Assembly (NCBI GenBank): GCA_026419775.2
Contig: JAOPGA020001109.1
Coordinates: 39,746 to 103,745 of the forward strand
Direction of reading: 5' to 3'
DNA: 64,000 bases
DNA from: Acrasis kona
Taxonomy: Eukaryota > Heterolobosea > Eutetramitea > Acrasida > Acrasidae
The first letter of the stretch is position 1, and each line of letters starts with the position of its first letter. The notes under the pieces were generated by a model, which searched no databases, was not told where the DNA came from, and worked only from the letters and a program-made list of their open reading frames with translations. Shown here piece after piece: positions 41,831 through 53,913 of the stretch. The translations under genes were made by a program, and so were the position numbers.

Positions 41831-43027
41831 TTATTCAGTCAAGTCTATGAAATAAAATGACACATCGTAATATTTTAAACAACCATACAGTTTGTTTCTA
41901 TAAACAGAAACTGAACTCACCTCTTTCCAGTCATCTTCACCTACAACATTAACATGAAGATAAAACAACAATACTTACAAAAATGAAAACCAAAGTCATA
42001 AAAAACAGTAGGAGAATCGCAATCAGAATCAATTGCAGGTTCCGTTATAAACTCATCACAAACATATGTTGGAAGGTCTGTTATTTCGGGGACTAGAGGA
42101 GCTTTTATTCTCTTCTCTATTAACGCCTCCCAATTAAATTCACCCCAATATGGATGACTTTTGATGTTTGACAGGCCATTTGGTCCCATGCCCAATCTTA
42201 GTTTATCATCTCGTTGTAAAAATTTTTTAATAATGTCTTGGGCGTTTGGCGACACATGCTCAGGAAACTTCAGATCACCCATTGCAATCAACGAATATAT
42301 TTCTTGTACGCTTGGATTGTAGAAGGGAGGAACGCCGACCAACATTTCATACAGCAGGACACCAACAGCCCACCAGTCAACAGCTATACCATAGTCACCA
42401 TTTATTGCTTCCGGCTATGAAATATTAAAGGTATTGTAAATGTTGAGTACGTACGGACATGTATTCTGGAGTTCCACAAAAGTGATTAGAACGCGTAGTT
42501 TCTGTCATACCGTCTTTCGCTAGACCAATGTCTAGTAATTTTAGGTAACCCATCTCGTCCATTCCAATATCTTCTGCTTTTATTGCTCTTTTCATGATTC
42601 CATTCCTGTGTAGGTAGTCTACTGCCAAAATTACTTGTGCAATATAAAACATTGACTTGGACTCGCTGAAGCGACCTTCTTTTTGAATGTGTATATATAA
42701 ATCACCACCCGGCATAAAGTCCATAATAAGGTAAAGTTTATTTTTGGTAGAAAACGCATAATGTAGATGCGCTATGAACTCGTGGTCTAGTCTTTTGTGA
42801 ATCAGGAATTCTGTCTTAGTTAAGCTAGCATCTAATTGAATCATTAATGCTTTCCTATATGTTTTCATGGCGTAAATGTCACCAGTACTCTTCATTCTAA
42901 CTTTTGAAACTTTACCCCAAGATCCTCTTCCAACGACCATCAACACTTCAAAGTCATTTGGTGTGGGCTCTCCTCGGTAAGGTTTCGGTTTACGGGTCTT
43001 CACTGTCACTATTCGTGACGCGTTCAT
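41831..43027 (-). CDS. AGC-family pseudokinase
   Basis: Exons 43027-42455, 42414-41979 and 41940-41831 (introns 40 and 38 nt) give 372 residues. The 3' end is uncertain: a GTGAGT donor in the last exon could shorten it, ending at 41839. The kinase fold is plain: glycine loop GRGSWGKV, Lys in YAMKTYRK, EFLIHKRLDHEFI, PGGDLYIHI, CGTPEYMSPEA, VDWWAVGVLLYEML and the AGC-type RLGMGPNG C-lobe. The catalytic loop, normally Y-R-D-L-K-P-E-N, reads K-R-A-I-K-A-E-D: the proton-acceptor Asp is Ala and the Mg-binding Asn is Asp. DFG is DIG. The chain also lacks a clear hydrophobic motif. It is probably catalytically dead and acts as an ATP-binding scaffold or regulator of an active AGC kinase (inference). 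Confidence 0.85.
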
Positions 43028-44008
43028 TTGGTGGATTTTTACAATGCACCTCTACACAACGGAAATGAAAAATATTGTAATATAAAAAATAAAGCACCCG
43101 ATGTATCAAATATAGAGCACTCTTTGGACCATGTGTCGGCCACTGTTTTCAACCAACAAACACTAAAAAACACAAACGCCACATTATGTCTTTAGTACTT
43201 TATATACCAAGGAGAACTTCGATGGGTCCATTAAGAAAAAAAGATACTCTCGCCCTGAGTCCAATGGAAATGATCTAATTGTTTGGAAGCAGACAGCATC
43301 AGTCAATCCAAGTAAACAAAAGACTGCAACTAAAAAAATGATCCTACACCATCATGCCAGACTATTGAGGTGGCCTTTCCTAACATTGAGCTGAGGAAGA
43401 ATCATCTGTTTTGTCTTGAGAAGATGTTCTTTCGGCATCCGGTTGATACTGAACGACAGGCTACGACCCAACTTTTTGAAGGACACTGCAGGAACACTAC
43501 TCTTTGCTGGCTCTTGTGGTTTTAAAAAATCCATATACCATATTTATTTTAACGGTATTTTCCCGATCCCCGATTCTCATTTCCAAAAAACGTGGGCGTA
43601 GTGGCGATGTGTAAGGCTGTGGAAATGATCTAGTCAATATACGGGTGTTACCTTGGCTATTGTAAGATGACTTCCGTTCCAAATGGAAGAGACAAAAGAC
43701 AAAGAAACAATTCAAAAACACACTAGCATGTTGATGTTGGAGAGGGAGTTTCATACAAAGTTTTAGACAGCAAACAACGAGTGCGAGTACCAAATGTTCA
43801 AGTGAAGATGTTATCAACATCAAGAAGATCCGGTTATGAGTAAAGAGAGGTTTACGAATATCCTGATAATAGAGAAGAGAATAAAAGCTTTTCTAGTCCC
43901 TGAAATAACAGACTAAGCTGAATAAGAAGCTGGTTAGTACTTATTTTATGTACAACGTTCTATTATTATGAGTCAATTTCAAAGTTGATTCAAAAACTTT
44001 CACATCAA
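43028..44008. other. Intergenic region with decayed coding-like sequence
   Basis: Contains one copy of the 101-bp repeat (43645-43745). Plus-strand sequence at about 43330-43500 has protein-like runs (EVAFPNIELRKNHLFCLEKM, then FEGHCRNTT) interrupted by stops and lacking an ATG, so it looks like a decayed gene or mobile-element fragment. A 5' UTR intron for the Fic gene (GTTAGT...CAAAG, about 43932-43984) is possible. No intact gene is called. Confidence 0.4.
43645..43745 (+). repeat. 101-bp direct repeat, copy 1
   Basis: 99 of 101 bases match 46476-46576, in the same orientation; the two mismatches are T/G and T/C. The copy lies upstream of the Fic gene. One frame reads YLGYCKMTSVPNGRDKRQRN before a stop, so the unit may derive from a coding region of a mobile element. 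Confidence 0.9.
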
Positions 44009-45145
44009 ATGGAAGGTACAACGGATTTTGCTATCTTAGGGGAACTTGATGATGGTCCATACATCCTAAGACTTGATAGTGTTTCTTCGCTCTTGAGCAA
44101 ACTCAAACAAGGAACACCAACACACTACGCAGTATTACAATTTGCAGAAGCTTGCAGAGAAAAGGCCAAGAAGTTGGATTATTGTATTCACGAAATCAAC
44201 AAGGTGAATCATGAAAAATATATTTCTTCCGTCATTTCCAAATGGATCTTCTTCACGAACAAGATAGAGCTAGCAAATACACTAACATTGGGTGACACAG
44301 TGAGCATTCTGGCCAAAAACCCAAACGAATATGTTACTGAGAAACAAGAAAGGGAGGTCAATCAGACTTTGGCTGTTCTAAAAAACTCTTTTTTAAGTGG
44401 CGAGAAGGATTTCACACATTACGCCTTCGATAAGACGACCTTACAGAACTGGCACGGAATACTTTTCAAAGACATGAATTCGTATCGACCAAAAACGTTT
44501 AGAACTGCCGGATGTCAAACAGAAACAACCAACGGAAGGCGACACGTCTATCCACATCACAAAACCGTCGATCGAAGCATTGACCGTCTTTGCCGCATTG
44601 TATACTCTTGCGCAGAATCAATCAACACGATCAGGGACAATGAAAGCAAAATCTTGTATAGTTTTGCTCTTGCGGCATTTGCACAGTTTCACTTTGTTGA
44701 CATACATCCTTTCTCAGACGGTAATGGCAGAGTGTGCAGATTGATGAGCAAGAGACTCATGGATTGGACCACTCCGCTACCATTCCCACAATTTCCAAAC
44801 AGAAAAGACTACTTGGTCTGCTTGGAATCATGCAGGGCTGAAGTCGATCGTTTAAAATGTCCGTTAAACCTTTTGAACCTACTTTTTGATACAGCTCTAA
44901 AGTTTTATGATAATTTGCTACAAGAGGCGGTTAAAACTCGCATTGTCTTCTTCATAGCGGAGACTAGAGAGGAATTATCGGGCGAGTTGAATGAAACCAA
45001 AGAATTAACATTCACTGATGAGCAAAAAAGCGATTTACTCACCATGTTCGATGAAACAACAGAAGGAGTAACGTACACGTACAATACTCAGAATCATGTA
45101 ATCAAAGTTAAAAGAGATTATATTATTGACTTTGATACTTTGTAG
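44009..45145 (+). CDS. Fic-domain protein (AMPylase/de-AMPylase family)
   Basis: A single-exon frame; the first ATG (44009) gives 378 residues, while the open codons before it have no ATG. The Fic core motif is intact: HPFSDGNGRVCRLM fits H-x-F-x-(D/E)-G-N-G-R-x-x-R. Upstream, TNKIELANTLTLGD occupies the place of the class II inhibitory helix S/T-x-x-x-E-(G/N); the Glu is kept but Gly/Asn is Leu. Fic enzymes transfer AMP or other nucleotide moieties to Ser, Thr or Tyr of target proteins, or remove them. There is no TPR or membrane anchor, so it is not an ER FICD orthologue; it looks more like bacterial stand-alone Fic proteins. It lacks introns and lies between two copies of a 101-bp repeat beside mobile-element debris, which makes horizontal or element-borne origin plausible. 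Confidence 0.88.
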   Translation: MEGTTDFAILGELDDGPYILRLDSVSSLLSKLKQGTPTHYAVLQFAEACREKAKKLDYCIHEINKVNHEKYISSVISKWIFFTNKIELANTLTLGDTVSILAKNPNEYVTEKQEREVNQTLAVLKNSFLSGEKDFTHYAFDKTTLQNWHGILFKDMNSYRPKTFRTAGCQTETTNGRRHVYPHHKTVDRSIDRLCRIVYSCAESINTIRDNESKILYSFALAAFAQFHFVDIHPFSDGNGRVCRLMSKRLMDWTTPLPFPQFPNRKDYLVCLESCRAEVDRLKCPLNLLNLLFDTALKFYDNLLQEAVKTRIVFFIAETREELSGELNETKELTFTDEQKSDLLTMFDETTEGVTYTYNTQNHVIKVKRDYIIDFDTL

Positions 45146-46660
45146 ACAAATGAACAATCAACCTAGGAACTGTAATGTATTTATAAGCCAACATTACTGG
45201 GAAACCGACAACCTAGAAGTGGTATGAACATATAGATTGTCCGAGATACAATTAACAGAAAAATAGCTGCAGGGCGAACGGTTGATTCTCACCACCTCCA
45301 AACATAAAGGTGGGGAAAACGAAAAAGGATATTCAAAATAAAAACACATTTTTCCGACTTCCTTTTATTATATGGCCACACAGAAGACAGAAGCTCCTCA
45401 ATAATTTGGCCAGACATGCATTTAGTAAAGTGTGCTTCTCCATCCGGCTCATAACCGAATGGATTGCAGGCCAATTTCCGGAAGCACCTCTAACTTGCCA
45501 AAATGTAACAAACAAACATTGGCCGTAACACTTCAAAACAAAAATCGCCATCATGTTCCGCAGACCTCCTGTGAAACCACACTGGGAAAAGAATCAAAGG
45601 CAAGGATCGAAGGCAAAAAGACGAACTTATCAAGGCTTGTCAATCTCGTTCGCACGATCTAGTCCTCCGCACAGTTTCTAAGACTCTAAACAATGATGAT
45701 GGCGATCCAAATAAATATGAACTACTGAGCGTCAAGAACGACCCATGGCACAGGCCAACAACTACTTTCGTGGAGGCCCAGCAATACCAATAACAATACT
45801 AAACAAAGTTACAATGATTCATCTTGTGTTATTCCTTCTTGCCCTACGGAGGAAGCACCATGTATGTAATCTTGAAATTGATCAATATTGTTGCTGCTTC
45901 ATTCGCTTGGACTGAAAGTACCACTCAAGATGGGCATCATCAAAAAGAAGATGAAGGAGTTTGGCTTGAAAATGTTTGAACTCAGCGCTTGTATTCGTGG
46001 ACTAAAACTGTGAGCAAAGAAACTGTTTATCCAGCATGTAAATACGATGGAGATAAGAGCATTATGTTATACACGCCCTTCACCAATGTATTCTCAATAT
46101 TGGTGTCAGGAGATGAGAAACTTGCAAAGTCTATCCAAAAATTTATGAGAAGATGCTCGATAATATAGATGAGAATAGTTCGATGATTAGAGACTGGTAT
46201 GATGGCGTGGAGTCAAGGAAGATCATTGAAAGAAATCCCTTAGATGTATTTAGTGTTTTGTTCGGTATGGCTTTTGACGGACTGGATATGTCAAAGTCTA
46301 CAGTAGAGGATTGCTTGCCTATATTGATCAGGGTTCTAAGCATTCCAACAAACATGCGCGAACTACCAAAATATCTCATACCAACATGCCTTAAGACCTT
46401 TTAGAAAAGGCTAGATGTACCGACGGTATCCTCACTCCCTTATGCCATGAGCTCAATTTTGCAAGAACTATGGTAGTGTTACCTTGGCTATTGTAAGATG
46501 ACTTCCGTTCCAAATGGAAGAGACAAAAGACAAAGAAACAAGTCAAAAACACACTAGCACGTTGATGTTGGAGAGGAACGAACGTACATCAACCATATTG
46601 CTGATGGTGTTGAGGTATCGCAAACAGAGGTCATGGTAAATGGAGTCAAACGTATTCCTA
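45146..46660 (+). mobile_element. Decayed transposase-like sequence
   Basis: No intact gene is present. The clearest piece is the 83-codon frame at 46153-46404 (RDWYDGVESRKIIERNPLDV, VLFGMAFDGLDMSKST, PILIRVLSIPTNMREL), whose spacing of Y-D-G, F-D-G, Ser and P-I-x-x-x-x-L-x-x-P-x-x-x-R resembles the transposase-associated region of CACTA/Plavaka-type DNA transposons. After the second 101-bp repeat, INHIADGVEVSQTEVMVNG continues in the same style. Further left, 45289-45530 is open on both strands in short runs. Stops and frame changes show decay. The family assignment is tentative and no terminal inverted repeats were found. Confidence 0.35.
46476..46576 (+). repeat. 101-bp direct repeat, copy 2
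   Basis: 99/101 identical to 43645-43745, same orientation, 2,831 bp apart start to start. It lies within transposase-like debris. High identity in otherwise decayed surroundings points to a recent duplication, gene conversion or element activity. Confidence 0.9.
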
Positions 46661-47213
46661 TATTCTTTAGTGTCATAAAGAACACTATACTAGTGCTGAA
46701 TATATTAATATAAATAATTTATAGTTCAGCCCCATATTAAAATTACCATTTAAACTTTTTAAACACCTTTATTTTGTAATTATTGGAAGACACTTTAGAT
46801 TTGTCACTAACATAATATGATCATGGTATTTAATGTGTAATGGATTGTTGCCAAAATCGATTCTCAAAGTGAACTTTCCAAGTTCTAACCTTCAAATATC
46901 TCAAGAGCAGGTTGAATTTTTGAGAATCTGCAGATTCCCCAGCTATCGCGCAGAATAATTTACTTGTATGGTAGCTTTTCTCTGCGGCTTCGACTATAAA
47001 AAGATATTTTTGGGCTATCCCAAGAGTCCAACCCGACAACCTGAGAGCTCTGGAGATATAAATTCAAACATAGCTGCCATATATGGCTGGCTATCAAGGG
47101 TGATTGGTGAGATTTATTGTAAAAATAGTAAGTGTCTTGGATATCAATAGTTACCAATAGTAAGTGTCTTCAGCAGTATTTCAAGCCAGAAATAATATAA
47201 CGCTAACCAAAAA
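46661..47213. other. Intergenic region, possible gene remnant
   Basis: A minus-strand stretch at 46830-47039 is open for 69 codons with protein-like composition (KSYHTSKLFCAIAGESADSQ, FNLLLRYLKVRTWKVHFENR) but starts after a stop and has no ATG; it is probably a remnant. A 14-bp direct repeat containing TAGTAAGTGTCTT occurs twice near 47125-47170. The right end is the promoter of the secreted protein gene. Confidence 0.35.
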
Positions 47214-47855
47214 ATGATCAAAACTATCGTTATCGTATCTTTGGTCCTGGCATTGGTTGCTTGTGATTATGAAATATGCCTCCCTGACAAAGTATCCTAC
47301 ACAAAGGTCACCGAATCAACAAGATTAGAAGGACCTCAAACAAGAAAATACAAGACAATCAAAACTGTGTCAACAGACAAAGAAAGTGGATTTGAAGTAA
47401 TCAAAACTAAGGATATCAGCGAGGAGTTCCCAGACAAGGACTCAGGCTTCTTAGTTAGAAAGATTGCTGAGAATAAGTACGAATCTTACTTCTGGGAGAA
47501 TATCGTTGGTTGTCACTGTTATATTACAGATACTCCAGAATTCAGAGGTAAAGATTGCCAGGAAGCGGATACAATCAAGGATCAACAAGGCTTGAAGATT
47601 TTGTCCACAGATCTGGATTTCATGCGCGGCGTATACCATACTGTAGCACACAAAGAAATTGCCTACGAGCCATCTGAGTCTCAACCAAACGCGGGTCATA
47701 TAGTTTATGTCAGAACCCGCCAGACCACTACTGATACTCGAGTTGCAAAGATTACAGATAATGTGTTTGAAAACTCTACTTATGCTTACAAACCTATTGA
47801 ACCAAAAGACTTTGAAGTGCCTGCTCGATGCAGACATTCGTGTCCAAAAGAATAA
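47214..47855 (+). CDS. Secreted protein of unknown function
   Basis: A 213-residue frame without intron, starting with a signal peptide (MIKTIVIVSLVLALVACDYE). The mature part is beta-strand-like with alternating polar residues (VSYTKVTESTRLEG, KYKTIKTVSTDKESGFEV), six cysteines in all after the signal region (CLP, CHC, KDCQE, RCRHSC) and an NST glycosylation site. The overall look recalls small lipocalin-, ependymin- or LolA-like secreted beta-proteins, but I find no motif that decides. The AAAA just before ATG is a typical strong start context here. It lies just right of the mobile-element debris. Confidence 0.7.
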   Translation: MIKTIVIVSLVLALVACDYEICLPDKVSYTKVTESTRLEGPQTRKYKTIKTVSTDKESGFEVIKTKDISEEFPDKDSGFLVRKIAENKYESYFWENIVGCHCYITDTPEFRGKDCQEADTIKDQQGLKILSTDLDFMRGVYHTVAHKEIAYEPSESQPNAGHIVYVRTRQTTTDTRVAKITDNVFENSTYAYKPIEPKDFEVPARCRHSCPKE

Positions 47856-48423
47856 ACATCATTTTAAAAAAAAATTACTATTGTCCTGAAGTATCATCAC
47901 ACGTTTTGTTAAAACAAGAAATACAAGTCTCATAATTGTAGTCGAATGTTGTATGAGATTGAAAGTAATGTATAACGATTTAACAAATTGGAACTTTCTT
48001 CCAATCACCATTGTATTTATTAAAAATCAGTTCGTCACGTGTATAATTCAAACGGTCCAAATTTCTTATAACTTCAGTTTCGAGATGTTCTTTTCAAGCA
48101 CTGGAGGAATTTTCTTCAAGTACTTCTCTAATTTACTTACGATCGTCATCAATTTGACTTGAATGTACCCATTCGGTAAAGGTATTTCTACGAGCGACCA
48201 CGCATTAACAAATCTTTTTCATGTGATCTTGTTTGTTGGGTTATAAATTTCACTAACGTTTAAATCAATAAAAAGGAGGAAAGGAACTAGAACTGGAATG
48301 ATAGTCAGGGTGAGTCACCAGTTAAGAAAAAGACCAAGGAAAATTGTACTAGAACTTGTGCGGATGTATGTTGAGTCAACTCCATTTCCAATTGTAATAA
48401 TTGAATGTTTAACACTGATACAA
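47856..48423. other. Intergenic region with a minus-strand exon-like frame
   Basis: On the minus strand 48218-48066 is open for 50 codons and looks coding (WSLVEIPLPNGYIQVKLMTI, VSKLEKYLKKIPPVLEKNI), ends in TAA and is followed by AATAAA, but no start codon or upstream exon is evident; from its inner ATG only 27 residues remain. A plus-strand frame at the same place is probably the shadow. The right part is the leader of the next gene, whose open frame extends back to an ATG at 48298. Confidence 0.35.
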
Positions 48424-48972
48424 ATGCCCGAAGAAACTAGTGCAGACAAGGGAATCCCAGTCTATTCGACTAAAACCGGAAAGTTGTTGGGATATTATGA
48501 GGGGGACAATCCGATCGACAGTAAACTAAAAGAAAAGAGAGCAAAAGTGGCGATTCCGATCTATGGAACAGATGGAAGAATCACGGGCTACCACGACAAA
48601 AAGGACATTGAAAGGGAGAAGACAAACAAAAACCCAGCATTCAAATACAACGCAGAAGGTAAAATTTTAGGTTCGCTCCCAAAGAAACCAGTTCAAAAAT
48701 ACTCTTTAAACGAACCCAACAGGAAACTTGCAGTGGATGAAGTAATATCGACGCCATTCACAAATGTAAAGTACGACATGGTGGAAGACGAGGGAACGTT
48801 CAGAAACTTGACCAGAAGACTCTTCACAAAAAAGATCGGAATCACAGGTGCCGCTCTCTTCATCATCGTGACGGGAATCTACGCGACCGCAGTCAACAGC
48901 ATCAAGAGAGAAGATTACAGCGACGTCATCATACCGGACACAATCAAAACAAATCAAGAACAACGCAATTAA
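48424..48972 (+). CDS. Small C-terminally anchored protein of unknown function
   Basis: The ATG at 48424 gives 182 residues; an in-frame ATG at 48298 would add 42 basic and hydrophobic residues that do not resemble the rest. Residues 1-110 contain three similar beta-hairpin-like units built on I-P-(I/V)-Y-x-T ... G-(K/R)-(L/I)-x-G-Y (IPVYSTKTGKLLGYYEG, IPIYGTDGRITGYHD, FKYNAEGKILGSL), suggesting a short repeat. After a charged linker comes one TM helix (IGITGAALFIIVTGIYATAV) and a short acidic tail. The orientation with a single C-terminal anchor suggests an organelle membrane protein. I do not recognise a family. The gene is convergent with LETM1, the stops being 7 bp apart. Confidence 0.65.
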   Translation: MPEETSADKGIPVYSTKTGKLLGYYEGDNPIDSKLKEKRAKVAIPIYGTDGRITGYHDKKDIEREKTNKNPAFKYNAEGKILGSLPKKPVQKYSLNEPNRKLAVDEVISTPFTNVKYDMVEDEGTFRNLTRRLFTKKIGITGAALFIIVTGIYATAVNSIKREDYSDVIIPDTIKTNQEQRN

Positions 48973-48978
48973 ACATTT

Positions 48979-51394
<2,416 letters not shown>

Positions 51395-51671
51395 ATCGGG
51401 CAATCCAATAAACAATTTTCAAGGTTGATCGTTTTTCAAAACTCACAAACAATCCTCTTTGAAACTCCAAGTTATAAATCGACTCCACGTGCACCATTGT
51501 GATGGAGCTTCAAGTTTCAATTAATTCTATATCACCATATTGTCACGCTTATCAAAAAACTACACTAGAGAAGCAAAAGAATAGAATACTAGAAAGAATG
51601 TAATTTTAACGTTAAAAATTTATTTCCTCTACCGAGAGTCTTTGAACTTAAACTAGGACTGCACGGTAAAT

Positions 51672-53093
51672 TTACTTTCTTGGTACAAACACCTTGGATT
51701 CACCATATGTGAGCACAACTGGGAACTTGTTGTTTTGAACTTTGACGCAATCATTTTCATAGAAGATATTACACAAAGTTGTTCCTTCAGCATATTCATG
51801 ATAGGTTACCTCAAATTCTATTCTTTGGTCTCTGTATGAGCCAACATTAGTGGTGGCTACAAAGACATCACCCCTAGTGAAGGCGTACAGTTTATCGGTA
51901 ATGTATCTTTCAACCTGTTTTGATGCAGCAATGTTATCAATGTGGTTTCTTCTGGTATTGACTAGCTTTGACATGAATTTATACATATCACTTTGTGTGT
52001 TGAACTTGTTCCATAAAGTTTCTCTGTTGAAGGGATCGTGTGCACCGTTAAACAATTGTTCACTTCCGTAGTAGACTATGGGTATGCCTCTTCCGAAAAT
52101 AGTATAGGTCAATGCATTCATGAATAACTTCCAGTCGCCCTGGAGGTTGAGGAATCTGTTGTTGTCGTGATTGTCAATAAATGTTCCCAAAGCGTCAGCA
52201 TCAGAGAAGACAGCATCTTGTTCGTACATTCTATTTCTTATTTGGTACATGGACTCGCTGCGTCCGTATACGTTTTGTACAGTATAGTACATGGGGTAGT
52301 TCAACACACCACCAATGATGGATCCATATTGGTTGATGAAATCGCTTCTACCGTCAAAGACTTCACCTACCACATAAATGTCCTTTAATCTACCCTCAAG
52401 AGTTTCCTTTTTAAGGGCACTCCAGAAATCCTTGTTGATGAAGGCGACTGTGTCGATTCTGAGACCATCTAGGTTGAACTTCTCTACCAACCATACTGTC
52501 CAGTCAGAAAGGATCTTGTGTACTTCGGGGTGGTTTTGGTCGAGATCAGGTAAGTTAGAAAGGCGGCAGAACTCCATGTTTCCTGGATCATTGAAGTTTG
52601 TGACTTGGCACTTGGTGTGATAGTGCTCTGGCTTGTTAAAGTCTTTGATTTGGCTGTATTCTGTGTCAATGGGTCCAACGTGGTTGTATACCACATCGAC
52701 CATGACCCAGATGTCTCTCTTGTGGCACTCATCTACAAGGCTCCTCAAGTCATCTTCGGTACCAAAGCGTGGGTTAATCTTGTAAAGGTCCTTTGCCCAA
52801 TAACCGTGGTAACCACCGTCGGTGTTTTCAACGACAGGTGAGATCCAAATGGCATCGAAGCCCATTCCTTGTATATAGTCTAGTTGTGATTTGATACCAT
52901 TAAAGGTACCGCCACAGTAATTCGAGAGGTTGTCGCATTCATGGCCGTTAGGTCCACCCACCGAAAATCTATCCGTGAGGAGTTGGTATATCGTTCTCTT
53001 CTTCCACTCATCTTTGGTTGAGGTGTGAACACTAGCAGTCAAACCTGACAAGACAATAAGCGCAAGTGATAATAGCAGTGTGGACTTGTTCAT
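51672..53093 (-). CDS. Secreted alpha-amylase (GH13)
   Basis: A single 473-residue frame with signal peptide (STLLLSLALIVLSGLTAS). All GH13 blocks are present: region I DVVYNHVG, region II GLRIDTVAF with the nucleophile Asp (about 214), region III GEVFDG with the acid/base Glu (about 243), and region IV FIDNHDNNRF with the third Asp (about 308). The N-terminal RTIYQLLTDR and CNLSNYCGG-type start (here CDNLSNYCGGTF) place it with fungal/Taka-amylase-like enzymes (GH13_1) of about the same length, without a starch-binding domain. It hydrolyses alpha-1,4-glucan internally and would act outside the cell or in the food vacuole. It has no intron. Confidence 0.93.
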   Translation of the reverse strand: MNKSTLLLSLALIVLSGLTASVHTSTKDEWKKRTIYQLLTDRFSVGGPNGHECDNLSNYCGGTFNGIKSQLDYIQGMGFDAIWISPVVENTDGGYHGYWAKDLYKINPRFGTEDDLRSLVDECHKRDIWVMVDVVYNHVGPIDTEYSQIKDFNKPEHYHTKCQVTNFNDPGNMEFCRLSNLPDLDQNHPEVHKILSDWTVWLVEKFNLDGLRIDTVAFINKDFWSALKKETLEGRLKDIYVVGEVFDGRSDFINQYGSIIGGVLNYPMYYTVQNVYGRSESMYQIRNRMYEQDAVFSDADALGTFIDNHDNNRFLNLQGDWKLFMNALTYTIFGRGIPIVYYGSEQLFNGAHDPFNRETLWNKFNTQSDMYKFMSKLVNTRRNHIDNIAASKQVERYITDKLYAFTRGDVFVATTNVGSYRDQRIEFEVTYHEYAEGTTLCNIFYENDCVKVQNNKFPVVLTYGESKVFVPRK

Positions 53094-53913
53094 TGGATAT
53101 GTTGTGTTTTTGTTGTTTATTTGTGCCTGGTTTGTTAATTTGTTTATTTTTATAGAATTCCAAAATCTAAAAATAAAAAGACCATTTTAGAATCTATAAA
53201 TAAAAGGTATCAATAATCAAAATCAAAATATCAACACAAGCCAAGATGATCATGTCGACAAGATAAGGGTTGGGTACCTTCGCCAAATTTTAACTGTCAC
53301 GAATAACGCTAACAGAGGAGCAGAGCAAGAGGGTACATAGCTGTAAGAGTGCGTTATGGTTATACAACAGTAGTAAAAAACGACAAGAAGGAAAACTTTT
53401 TTCGCTTATCTATTGAGCTGGGAGGACATGAAGCGTGCTCTAATATACGGATGCGTTAAAGGTGAACATGCGTTGGAATCAGAAAGGCATATTGCAAGCA
53501 CATATGTGGCAACATCATTAAAGCACCCTACTATTATCATGACAAACATACTGAGGCGCCTCAGTAGTACATCAATCTTCTGTGTTAGATTAAATATGAC
53601 ATTTAATCTCTTGATTAAAATAGCATTCTATCAAATTTCTTTAATCTATTTGTATCGTAGACATACATATCTATAGTGTCTGGTATCTTTCTGATACTCC
53701 CGCGTTTTCATTTACTTTAACGTTTACCGCTCACCTCGCATCCGTTTACCAACAAATGACCCTTTTTTGCAATGCTACTGGATTTACAAGAAATAAACTA
53801 ACCATAATAAGAAATGTTGTGTGTTGATTCTAAGAATATTTTTAGAACACGTCAACGGACAGTTATCGACATTGCATTTGTTAGCAGCTTCTTGAGAATT
53901 TGGGAGAAAAGAA
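53094..53913. other. 820-bp gap between divergent genes, possible remnant
   Basis: Two overlapping plus-strand frames have protein-like sequence: about 53310-53468 (YIAVRVRYGYTTVVKNDKKE, FFRLSIELGG) and 53413-53679 (LSWEDMKRALIYGCVKGEHA). Neither begins with a convincing ATG in a complete gene, and they overlap in different frames, so at most one is or was coding. I see no gene and suspect a remnant. The flanks are the promoters of amylase (left) and the AGC kinase (right). Confidence 0.35.

Noticed and set aside
45289-45554. Overlapping open frames on both strands (60-73 codons)
   Set aside because: Neither strand gives a complete gene or a recognisable domain; kept only as part of the mobile-element debris.
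47953-48162. 69-codon plus-strand frame starting with an ATG
   Set aside because: Phe/Ile-rich translation typical of antisense AT-rich coding sequence; the opposite strand looks more protein-like.
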